Source: Ahrensia sp.
GTDB lineage: Bacteria > Pseudomonadota > Alphaproteobacteria > Rhizobiales > Rhizobiaceae
DNA length: 7,033 nucleotides
NCBI GenBank assembly: GCA_024639025.1
Contig: JAHEJF010000075.1
Coordinates: 1 to 7,033 of the forward strand
Reading direction: 5' to 3'
Shown: positions 1 through 6,185 of the stretch, piece after piece
Layout of the letters: each line of letters starts with the position of its first letter
How positions within the stretch are numbered: the stretch's first letter is position 1
Position numbers and translations under genes: made by a program
The notes under the pieces: model-generated
What the model was told of the DNA's origin: nothing
Seen by the model: the letters and a program-made list of their open reading frames with translations, nothing else
Databases searched by the model: none

Positions 1-708
1 ATGGCACTTGGCCACGACATCTCGCTTGAGAACCTGGTCGAAGATTTCGATTCGGTGTTTCTCGGCGTCGGACTGCCAGGTGTCAACGATCTTGGCCTTG
101 ACGGCGATGACGCTGAAAACTGCATCGATGCCGTGGACTACATTGCCAAACTGCGCCAGCAAAAAGACTTGTCCAAGCTTCCAGTCGGTCGTGATGTTGT
201 GGTGATTGGCGGCGGCATGACCGCAATCGATATCGCCACGCAGGTAAAACTGCTCGGTGCGGAAAACGTCACCATTTGCTACAGACGCGGCGCTGAAGCA
301 ATGGGAGCCAGTTCCTATGAGCAGGAAGTGGCGCAAACCAACGGCGTTACCATTCGGCATTGGTTGCAACCCAAAGCGTTGCAATTGTCTGGTGACAAAG
401 TCACTGCCATCGAGCTTGAATACACATCTGGATCCAATGGATCGCTGCAAGGCACAGGTGAGACAACCACGCTCAATGCTGATCAAGTGTTCAAGGCCAT
501 CGGCCAAACCCCTGATGCTGACCCATTAGCTGGCGTTGAACTAAAACTCGAAAACGGACGAATTGCTGTTAATGAAAATCGCCAGACGAACCATGCGAAG
601 ATTTGGGCCGGTGGCGATTGCATTGCAGGCGGCGAAGACCTGACGGTCGTATCGGTTGAAGACGGCAAGATCGCAGCCGAGAACATTCACCAGAAACTGA
701 TGGGCTGA
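1..708 (+). CDS. preT: NAD-dependent dihydropyrimidine dehydrogenase, PreT subunit (C-terminal part, 5' end outside window)
   Basis: PreT is the FAD/NAD(H)-binding electron-transfer subunit that, with PreA, reduces uracil and thymine to their 5,6-dihydro forms in the cytoplasm. The 235 visible residues are the C-terminal half of a glutamate-synthase-small-subunit-like flavoprotein, a family usually near 450 residues. The segment VFLGVGLPGVNDLGLDG (19-35) ends the first FAD-binding part. VVVIGGGMTAIDIA (66-79) is the glycine-rich Rossmann motif of the NAD(P)H domain, followed by YRRG (94-97). AIGQTPD (166-172) and IWAGGDCIAGGEDLTVVSVEDGK (201-223, in two blocks) form the closing FAD-binding motif. 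The N-terminal Fe-S domain and first dinucleotide motif are missing because the gene begins upstream; the ATG at position 1 aligns with an internal methionine, not a start. The stop lies 10 bases before preA, whose Shine-Dalgarno overlaps it, so the two are co-translated. NADPH-dependent glutamate synthase small subunit is the main alternative name; the preA neighbour argues against it. Confidence 0.92.
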   Translation: MALGHDISLENLVEDFDSVFLGVGLPGVNDLGLDGDDAENCIDAVDYIAKLRQQKDLSKLPVGRDVVVIGGGMTAIDIATQVKLLGAENVTICYRRGAEAMGASSYEQEVAQTNGVTIRHWLQPKALQLSGDKVTAIELEYTSGSNGSLQGTGETTTLNADQVFKAIGQTPDADPLAGVELKLENGRIAVNENRQTNHAKIWAGGDCIAGGEDLTVVSVEDGKIAAENIHQKLMG

Positions 709-718
709 GGAGAAGCAC

Positions 719-2011
719 ATGGCAGATTTATCGACAGACTTCCTGGGCATCAAGTCACCCAATCCGTTTTGGCTGGCCTCAGCACCCCCAACCGACAAGG
801 CTTACAATGTTGAACGCGCATTTGAAGCAGGATGGGGCGGCGTTGTTTGGAAAACGTTGGGTGAAGCCGGCCCTCCGGTCGTCAATGTTAACGGCCCGCG
901 CTACGGCGCGATGTGGGGACCTGACCGACGCTTGATGGGTCTCAATAACATCGAGCTGATCACCGACCGCGACCTTGAAATCAATCTCCGCGAGATCAAG
1001 GAAGTGAAACAGAAGTGGCCGGACCGCGCCATGATTGTCTCGCTGATGGTGCCTTGCGAAGAAGAACCCTGGAAGAAGATCCTGAAAAGGGTCGAGGAAA
1101 CCAATGCCGATGGCGTTGAGCTCAATTTCGGTTGTCCACACGGCATGTCGGAACGCGGCATGGGGTCGGCTGTGGGTCAGGTGCCAGAATATATCGAAAT
1201 GGTTGCCCGATGGTGCAAACAACACACCAATATGCCGGTAATCGTCAAATTGACGCCAAACATCACGGACATCCGCAAGCCGGCAACAGCAGCGCTCAAT
1301 GGCGGTGCGGATGCTGTCTCATTGATAAACACCATCAATTCCATCGTGTCGGTTGACCTGGACAATTTTGCTCCCGAGCCAACCATTGATGGCAAGGGCT
1401 CGCATGGCGGCTATTGTGGCCCTGCAGTCAAGCCAATTGCATTGTCCATGGTGTCTGAAATCGCACGAAATCAGGAGACGCGCGGCATGCCAATTTCTGG
1501 CATTGGCGGTATCAACACCTGGCGTGACGCAGCTGAATACATTGCCCTCGGGTGCGGTACGGTTCAGGTTTGCACTGCTGCGATGACCTATGGCTTCAAG
1601 ATAGTCGAGGAAATGATTGAGGGCCTGTCCAATTACATGGATGAAAAGGGTTTTGAGACGATTGAAGACTTCCGCGGCATGGCGGTGCCCAACGTGACCG
1701 ACTGGCAATATCTGAACCTCAACTACGTCACAAAGGCACGGATCAATCAGGATTTGTGCATTTCATGCGGCCGCTGCCACATTGCCTGCGAGGACACATC
1801 GCACCAAGCAATCACCAATATGGTTGATGGAAAGAGGATGTTCGAAGTAATCGACGAGGAATGCGTGGGTTGTAATCTGTGCGTAAATGTCTGCCCGGTC
1901 GAAGACTGCATTACGATGGAGCAAATCGCTGGCACAGATCCGCGCACGAAAATGCCGATTGATGCCGAATACGCCAACTGGACGACGCATCCCAACAACC
2001 CTGCAACCTGA
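719..2011 (+). CDS. preA: NAD-dependent dihydropyrimidine dehydrogenase, PreA subunit
   Basis: PreA is the catalytic subunit that reduces uracil/thymine with electrons delivered by PreT, the first step of reductive pyrimidine catabolism. The 430-residue protein has the usual family length. Residues 1 to about 310 form the FMN-binding dihydroorotate-dehydrogenase-like barrel. The active-site loop NFGCPHGMSERGMG (136-149) contains Cys139, equivalent to the proton-donor cysteine of mammalian dihydropyrimidine dehydrogenase. SGIGGINTWRDA (260-271) is the phosphate-binding end of the barrel. The C-terminal ferredoxin-like domain carries two 4Fe-4S sets: Cys347, 350, 353, 357 and Cys382, 385, 388, 392, the second followed by Pro393 as usual. 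The ATG at 719 is preceded by GAGGAG at 707-712, which overlaps the preT stop, so the start is well supported and translational coupling is likely. All expected cofactor and catalytic residues are present. It ends 32 bases from the convergent kinase gene. The partner enzymes hydantoinase and beta-ureidopropionase are not in the window. Confidence 0.96.
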   Translation: MADLSTDFLGIKSPNPFWLASAPPTDKAYNVERAFEAGWGGVVWKTLGEAGPPVVNVNGPRYGAMWGPDRRLMGLNNIELITDRDLEINLREIKEVKQKWPDRAMIVSLMVPCEEEPWKKILKRVEETNADGVELNFGCPHGMSERGMGSAVGQVPEYIEMVARWCKQHTNMPVIVKLTPNITDIRKPATAALNGGADAVSLINTINSIVSVDLDNFAPEPTIDGKGSHGGYCGPAVKPIALSMVSEIARNQETRGMPISGIGGINTWRDAAEYIALGCGTVQVCTAAMTYGFKIVEEMIEGLSNYMDEKGFETIEDFRGMAVPNVTDWQYLNLNYVTKARINQDLCISCGRCHIACEDTSHQAITNMVDGKRMFEVIDEECVGCNLCVNVCPVEDCITMEQIAGTDPRTKMPIDAEYANWTTHPNNPAT

Positions 2012-2043
2012 TTATGGATTGCCATTGAGATGCTGAGACCCGT

Positions 2044-2676
2044 TCACCCTCCGGTGAATTGGAGATCTGCTTTTGTGCTGCCTTCAACAATGGTGCGCGC
2101 ATTGGGAATGTCGTTGCCATGCGCCTTTACTTCGGCTTGGGACTGGTCAAACCCATGCTCCAACCAGCGCTGAATCAAACGCTCTTCAAGAACCTGAAGG
2201 GACGGACTGATAAAGATCGTTAGATCAAAATGGTCTTTGAGTTGCGACCAGATCGGCGCATCCAGTAGCAGATAATTGCCTTCAACCACCACCAGCCTGG
2301 TGTCAGCGACGACTTTCGCAGAATTGGGCACCGTACAATCATTGCTTCGGTCGAAGGTGGGATAATGTACATCGCCTTCATTCGCTGCAATTGAAGAGAT
2401 CAATGAAAGAAATCCTTCTGCATCGAAGGTCTCTGGTGCGCCCTTGCGCGATCTGAGATTGAGCTGGTCAAGCACGGCATTATCAAGATGATATCCATCC
2501 ATTGGAACCAGGGCTGCGGCCCCGTTGGTCTTGGTGTTCAACTTGTCAACCAACAGTTCGGCAAGTGTCGATTTACCGGCCGCCGGGGGTCCGGCAACAG
2601 CGATCAGCAATCGCTTGTCGCAATCGTCAAGCTGCTCAACACGCGCACAGATGGTTTCTAATTCATGCTCAAACAT
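2044..2676 (-). CDS. P-loop nucleoside/sugar kinase of the uridine kinase/phosphoribulokinase-like (YggC/FrcK-type) family
   Basis: This is a small cytoplasmic ATP-dependent kinase; its substrate cannot be read from the sequence. From the ATG at 2676 it is 210 residues. It shows a Walker A motif GPPAAGKST (29-37), the substrate-lid signature MDGYHLDN (59-66), KGAPETFDAEGF (78-89), PTFDRSND (106-113) and VVEGNYLLLD (130-139), then an arginine-rich lid region RWLEHGFDQ (170-178). This order is that of the uridine kinase/pantothenate kinase/phosphoribulokinase superfamily, and most resembles proteins annotated as fructose transport system kinase or YggC in alphaproteobacteria. A TTG at 2715 would add 13 residues and overlap the lysR end by 20 bases. 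I prefer the ATG, which leaves a 19-base gap, although neither start has a clear Shine-Dalgarno. The tight, same-strand spacing suggests co-transcription with lysR. No sugar ABC transporter is nearby, so the fructose label may mislead. A nucleoside substrate would fit the pyrimidine context but is inference. Confidence 0.85.
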   Translation of the reverse strand: MFEHELETICARVEQLDDCDKRLLIAVAGPPAAGKSTLAELLVDKLNTKTNGAAALVPMDGYHLDNAVLDQLNLRSRKGAPETFDAEGFLSLISSIAANEGDVHYPTFDRSNDCTVPNSAKVVADTRLVVVEGNYLLLDAPIWSQLKDHFDLTIFISPSLQVLEERLIQRWLEHGFDQSQAEVKAHGNDIPNARTIVEGSTKADLQFTGG

Positions 2677-2695
2677 CGATAACCCATGATGTTGC

Positions 2696-3589
2696 TTACG
2701 AAATTTGTCGTACAAATGAATTGCGACTCTGCGTGACTATCTCATTTAGAAAAGCGGTGCCAGCATTGATACGCGCAATACCGCGCAAATCTTCATGATA
2801 TACAATCCAGTAAGAGCGTATGACCCGCAGCTGCGGCAAGATGAGCCGCAATCCTTCAATGTCGGCAGCAAGATAATCATGCAGAATGCCGATGCCAGCA
2901 CCCGCTTTGACCGCCTCCATCTGGCCTGTCACCGACGCAATTTCGATCGACGCGCTCCAGTTGCTGGCAAATTTGTCAGCATAGTCGAGATCCGGTGAAT
3001 GAAGCAGATCTTCAACATAGCTGATCAATTTATGCTCTGCCAAAACATCAACGCTCTGAACGTCGCCAAATTCGTCACAATAGGCTTGGCTTGCGTAAAG
3101 GCTCAGAGAGTAATCCGTCAGTTTTTGTGTGACCAGGCGCCCTGTCGAAGGCCTGCCCACCGCAACAGCAATATCGGCTTCGCGACGAGAAAGCGAAAAG
3201 GTGCGGTGAACCGGCACGAGTTGCACCTTCAGGCGCGGATGCATCTTGGTCAGCCTGTGAATCTGCGGCGCAAGAAATGAAACGCCAAATCCGTCTGGCG
3301 CCCCGATTCGAAGCGTACCGAATGTTTCAGCCGATTCAGGTTTCAGGGTGGACTGGGCTTGTAAATATTGCGCTTCAACTTTCTCCAGCGAACGCATCAA
3401 CTCAACGCCTTCATCAGTGAGCTGGCAGCCATTGGTCCTGCGTATCAATAGACTGACACCCAACGACTTTTCAAAATTTGCCATCCTGCGGCTCAGAGTT
3501 GCCTGGTTGATACCAAGCATTTTGGAGGCAGAGAGCATCTGCCCTGCCCGCGCAATGGCCAAAAACAGTCGTCCGTCGTCCCAATTCAT
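2696..3589 (-). CDS. LysR-family transcriptional regulator
   Basis: This is a 297-residue DNA-binding regulator of standard LysR length. Residues 1-60 form the winged helix-turn-helix, with the recognition-helix segment GINQATLSRRMANFE (26-40) and the wing ending in QLTDEGVEL (56-64). A linker helix follows to about residue 82. Residues 90-285 form the periplasmic-binding-protein-like effector domain, including GTLRIGAPDGFG (91-102), READIAVAVGRP (136-147) and KAGAGIGILHDYLA (228-241), a typical effector-domain signature. The ATG is supported by AAAGGA at 3595-3600 (minus-strand sense), five bases upstream. The gene is transcribed divergently from mmsA across a roughly 100-base control region holding a palindrome, the classic arrangement for a LysR protein that activates its neighbour and represses itself. 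The likely target is therefore mmsA, and the likely effector a pathway intermediate such as a semialdehyde or beta-amino acid; both are inference. The kinase gene follows at once on the same strand. Confidence 0.95.
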   Translation of the reverse strand: MNWDDGRLFLAIARAGQMLSASKMLGINQATLSRRMANFEKSLGVSLLIRRTNGCQLTDEGVELMRSLEKVEAQYLQAQSTLKPESAETFGTLRIGAPDGFGVSFLAPQIHRLTKMHPRLKVQLVPVHRTFSLSRREADIAVAVGRPSTGRLVTQKLTDYSLSLYASQAYCDEFGDVQSVDVLAEHKLISYVEDLLHSPDLDYADKFASNWSASIEIASVTGQMEAVKAGAGIGILHDYLAADIEGLRLILPQLRVIRSYWIVYHEDLRGIARINAGTAFLNEIVTQSRNSFVRQIS

Positions 3590-3598
3590 ACTTATCCT

Positions 3599-3616
3599 TT
3601 ATGCATTATTGCATAA
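3599..3616. promoter_or_regulatory. Candidate LysR operator in the lysR/mmsA divergent promoter region
   Basis: TTATGCATTATTGCATAA is a perfect 7-bp inverted repeat (TTATGCA/TGCATAA) around a 4-base spacer. It sits in the short gap between the divergent lysR and mmsA genes and overlaps the edge of the lysR Shine-Dalgarno, so a bound protein would block lysR expression. A further ATGCA half-site lies at 3656-3660, about 50 bases from the palindrome centre, in the sense of a second (activation) site, but a single pentamer may be chance. The spacing differs slightly from the classic T-N11-A box. A weak promoter for mmsA can be drawn (ATAACA 3613-3618, TTTAAT 3637-3642, 18-base spacer) and would put the palindrome over its -35 region; I do not consider that promoter established. 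Confidence 0.55.
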
Positions 3617-3675
3617 CAACTTTTATCTATTTCCCATTTAATCACATTTTTTAACATGCAAAATGACCAAAACAA

Positions 3676-3681
3676 AAGGGA
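3676..3681 (+). promoter_or_regulatory. Ribosome binding site that selects the mmsA start
   Basis: AAGGGA lies seven bases before the ATG at 3689. The upstream in-frame ATG at 3656 has only T-rich DNA before it and no comparable site. This favours the 498-residue product over the 509-residue one. Confidence 0.7.
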
Positions 3682-3688
3682 AATCGGC

Positions 3689-5185
3689 ATGAGCACCATA
3701 TCTCACTATATCGACGGCGAAGTCGTCCAAAGCACTTCAAACCGCACACAACCAGTCTTCAACCCGGCTACAGGACAGGCCATCAGCGAACTGCAATTGG
3801 GCAACGCCAAGGATTTGGCTACTGCCGTGGCCGCCGCAAAACGTGAGTTTCCAGCCTGGTCTCAAATGCCGCCGCTGCGTCGCGCGCGCATTCTGGACAA
3901 ATTCAAGATCATCCTTTGGGATCGCATGGATGAACTTGCCGAAGCTATCACTCTGGAGCACGGCAAGACATTTGATGACGCCAAAGGTGAAGTGACACGC
4001 GGCCTGGAAGTTGTGGAATTTGCCACCTCTGCACCGTCATTTCTGAAAAGCGATTTCTCCGAGAATGTCGGCACAGGCGTTGACACCTACAATGTACGTC
4101 AAGCCCTTGGCGTCGTGGCTGGCATAACACCGTTCAACTTCCCTGCCATGGTACCCATGTGGATGTTCCCGGTCGCGCTGGCTTGCGGCAATACTTTCGT
4201 TCTCAAACCATCGGAACGGGATCCCTCACCGTCTCTGCTGATTGCTCAATGGCTGAAGGAAGCCGGCCTTCCTGACGGTGTTTTCAATGTGGTTCAGGGC
4301 GATAAGGAGGTGGTCGATGCAATCCTCGAACATCCCGACGTCAAGGCGGTATCTTTTGTCGGCTCGACACCAATCGCCAAATACATCTATGTGACCGGGA
4401 TCACCAATGGCAAACGTGTTCAGGCATTGGGCGGCGCCAAGAACCACGCCGTCATCATGCCGGACGCAGACATGGATATGGCAGCCAATGCAATCATGGG
4501 TGCTGCCTATGGCTCGGCTGGCGAACGCTGCATGGCGATCTCTGTTGTTGTTCCGGTTGGCGAAGGCACAGGCGATGCCATCGTATCTGCTCTCAAACCA
4601 AAGGTCGAAGCCTTGAGCGTCGGCCCGGGCATGGACGCGGAAAGCGAGATGGGACCTTTGGTCACCAAACAAGCCCAGGAAAGAGTGCTTTCCTATATCG
4701 ATGCCGGCGAAACATCAGGAGCCGATGTCGTTGTTGATGGGCGCAACTTCAATCAAGCCAAACAGGGCTATGAGGATGGCTATTATGTCGGCGGCACACT
4801 ACTCGACAATGTGACACCCGACATGTCGGTTTATCGCGATGAGATATTTGGCCCTGTACTGTCAGTCGTACGCCGAGACACATTTGCCGACGCCGTGGAT
4901 CTCATTCACGGCCACCAATACGCCAATGGAACAGCCATATTTACGCGTGACGGTGATGCGGCGCGTAACTTTGCGCAAAATATTGAGGTCGGCATGGTCG
5001 GCATCAATGTGCCAATTCCGGTGCCGATGGCATTTCACTCCTTTGGGGGATGGAAGGCATCGATCTTCGGAGATCACGCCATGCATGGCATGGAAGGTGT
5101 ACGGTTCTACACCCGGATTAAAACCACCACCACGCGTTGGCCGGCGAAACTGGATGCAGAATTCAAAATGCCAACCCTTGGCTAA
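3689..5185 (+). CDS. mmsA: Methylmalonate-semialdehyde/malonate-semialdehyde dehydrogenase (CoA-acylating)
   Basis: MmsA oxidises methylmalonate semialdehyde to propionyl-CoA, and malonate semialdehyde to acetyl-CoA, with NAD+ and CoA and loss of CO2. It serves valine, thymine, beta-alanine/uracil and inositol breakdown in the cytoplasm. The chosen ATG gives 498 residues, the usual family length; an in-frame ATG at 3656 would add 11 residues that do not look like the family. Visible motifs are GITPFNFPAMVP (145-156) with the oxyanion Asn150, the cofactor loop SFVGSTP (222-228), the catalytic segment GSAGERCMAIS (275-285) with nucleophile Cys281 and substrate-carboxylate Arg280, and EIFGP (385-389). 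GEVTRGLE (100-107) carries the second substrate arginine, Arg104. GGAKNH (248-253) has Asn252 where ordinary aldehyde dehydrogenases have the general-base Glu, the hallmark of this CoA-dependent subfamily. It is divergent from lysR, which probably controls it, and is followed by a hairpin. With preTA nearby, a role at the end of pyrimidine catabolism is likely. Confidence 0.95.
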   Translation: MSTISHYIDGEVVQSTSNRTQPVFNPATGQAISELQLGNAKDLATAVAAAKREFPAWSQMPPLRRARILDKFKIILWDRMDELAEAITLEHGKTFDDAKGEVTRGLEVVEFATSAPSFLKSDFSENVGTGVDTYNVRQALGVVAGITPFNFPAMVPMWMFPVALACGNTFVLKPSERDPSPSLLIAQWLKEAGLPDGVFNVVQGDKEVVDAILEHPDVKAVSFVGSTPIAKYIYVTGITNGKRVQALGGAKNHAVIMPDADMDMAANAIMGAAYGSAGERCMAISVVVPVGEGTGDAIVSALKPKVEALSVGPGMDAESEMGPLVTKQAQERVLSYIDAGETSGADVVVDGRNFNQAKQGYEDGYYVGGTLLDNVTPDMSVYRDEIFGPVLSVVRRDTFADAVDLIHGHQYANGTAIFTRDGDAARNFAQNIEVGMVGINVPIPVPMAFHSFGGWKASIFGDHAMHGMEGVRFYTRIKTTTTRWPAKLDAEFKMPTLG

Positions 5186-5209
5186 CCAATTCGAATGCGC
5201 AACACTGAT

Positions 5210-5244
5210 GAGCGCGGGCCAATTTTCCCGCGCTCGATAGTTTT
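5210..5244 (+). terminator. GC-rich hairpin after mmsA, probable weak intrinsic terminator or attenuator
   Basis: GAGCGCGGG (5210-5218) and CCCGCGCTC (5227-5235) form a perfect 9-bp stem around an 8-base loop, 24 bases after the mmsA stop. A short TTTT run (5241-5244) follows, separated from the stem by five bases, so the U-tract is poor for an intrinsic terminator. The hairpin also lies directly before the GTG start of the next gene (5250), so it could instead modulate readthrough or translation of that gene. Confidence 0.6.
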
Positions 5245-5249
5245 GGATT

Positions 5250-6185
5250 GTGCACGTGACCTGCTGCCCCACTCGTCCGGATGCGGACAAAAGCAATGAT
5301 AACAAAACGACCCTTCCCACACGCGTTGGAGAAAAGCGCAAATCAGATCGGGTTCGTCTGAGCGGTGGCAGCTTTATCATGGGCACATCCGACAAGATCC
5401 TGCCCGATGACGGCGAGCGTCCCGAGCGAAAATCTAAAGTTGGTCCGTTTGAAGTTGACGTGGAAACAGTCACAAATGCGCGCTTTGCCGAATTTGTAAA
5501 TTCAACCGGTTACACAACTGAAGCCGAAGATTTTGGCTGGTCGTTCGTCTTTCATCACTTTGTTGAAAATCCTGAAGCCCATGAAGCTGTGCAAGGCACC
5601 CCATGGTGGCGTGTCATCCATGGTGCGTTCTGGGCCGCACCTGAGGGACCGGACTCTCATATTGATGACAGGCTGGATCATCCGGCAGTTCATCTATCGT
5701 GGCATGACGCCAAACAATTTGCCCTCTGGGCCGGTGGTCGGCTGCCGACCGAGGCCGAGTGGGAGTTTGCTGCGCGTGGCGGCTTGGAACGCAAGCGCTA
5801 CCCCTGGGGAGATGAACATCCCGATGACAGCAAGTTCATGCCCTGCAACATTTGGCAAGGTGACTTTCCCAGATCCAACACTGCAGCAGACGGCTACCGC
5901 GGCACAGCCCCTGCCCGCAGCTTTGAACCCAATGGATATGGCCTTTACAACATGGTCGGTAATGTCTGGGAGTGGACGGAAGACGTGTTTCGCATTCGAT
6001 CCATGCGCAAGGGTGCCAGGCAAAAGATGGACGAATTGAAAGACCAGCCTTCAAAAGTGATCAAAGGCGGTTCCTATCTGTGCCACGATTCATACTGTTT
6101 TCGGTACCGAATAGCGGCCCGCTCCCATAATACGCCCGACAGTGCAACCGGTCACATGGGTTTTCGACTGGTCTATGACGTTTAG
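5250..6185 (+). CDS. Formylglycine-generating enzyme (aerobic, copper-dependent sulfatase activator, SUMF1-like)
   Basis: The product converts the cysteine of the C-x-P-x-R motif of type I sulfatases to formylglycine using O2, which makes them active. The 311-residue protein has the whole FGE fold: GGSFIMGTSD (39-48), the ligand-rich stretch PEGPDSHIDDRLDHPAVHLSW (131-151), RLPTEAEWEFAARGG (164-178), YPWGDEHP (184-191), NIWQGDFPRSN (200-210), PNGYGLYNMVGNVWEWT (227-243) and the active-site segment GGSYLCHDSYCFRYR (273-287). Cys278 and Cys283 match the copper-binding catalytic pair of human FGE (Cys336/Cys341), so this is a true FGE and not an EgtB- or PvdO-type relative lacking the pair. The human structural cysteines in the WAG and YRYR segments are absent, as expected for a cytoplasmic bacterial form. 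GTG at 5250 or 5256 is the probable start; neither has a good Shine-Dalgarno. Residues 5-9 read CCPTR, itself a C-x-P-x-R sequence. No sulfatase lies in the window. The stop overlaps the convergent FAH-family gene by four bases. Confidence 0.93.
   Translation: MHVTCCPTRPDADKSNDNKTTLPTRVGEKRKSDRVRLSGGSFIMGTSDKILPDDGERPERKSKVGPFEVDVETVTNARFAEFVNSTGYTTEAEDFGWSFVFHHFVENPEAHEAVQGTPWWRVIHGAFWAAPEGPDSHIDDRLDHPAVHLSWHDAKQFALWAGGRLPTEAEWEFAARGGLERKRYPWGDEHPDDSKFMPCNIWQGDFPRSNTAADGYRGTAPARSFEPNGYGLYNMVGNVWEWTEDVFRIRSMRKGARQKMDELKDQPSKVIKGGSYLCHDSYCFRYRIAARSHNTPDSATGHMGFRLVYDV

Noticed and set aside
431..443. Palindrome GATCCA-A-TGGATC in preT
   Set aside because: It is short, lies inside a coding region at a variable loop, and is likely chance.
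779..1225. 148-codon minus-strand open frame inside preA
   Set aside because: It is entirely antisense to the conserved PreA barrel, with no family resemblance.
2043..2058. Small inverted repeat TTCACC-CTCC-GGTGAA over the kinase stop, between preA and the kinase gene
   Set aside because: The stem is only 6 bp with no adjacent T-run on either strand, so it does not qualify as a terminator. It is mentioned because the convergent gap otherwise has no visible stop signal.
3605..3610. AATAAT on the minus strand as a -10 box for lysR
   Set aside because: It would start the transcript within the lysR ribosome binding site, and no -35 element lies at the right distance.
3656..3688. Upstream in-frame ATG for mmsA adding 11 residues
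   Set aside because: It has no ribosome binding site and the extra residues do not match the family, while the ATG at 3689 has AAGGGA at good spacing and gives the normal length.
5078..5089. Perfect 12-bp palindrome GCCATGCATGGC near the end of mmsA
   Set aside because: It is explained by codons for the His-Ala-Met-His-Gly-Met stretch; no regulatory context.
4862..5473. 203-codon open frame on the minus strand spanning the end of mmsA and the start of the FGE gene
   Set aside because: It is antisense to two strongly supported genes, shows no recognisable motif, and its composition is that of a reverse-frame shadow.
5533..6039. 168-codon plus-strand open frame inside the FGE gene
   Set aside because: It is an alternative frame of a clearly coding region and contains no recognisable domain.
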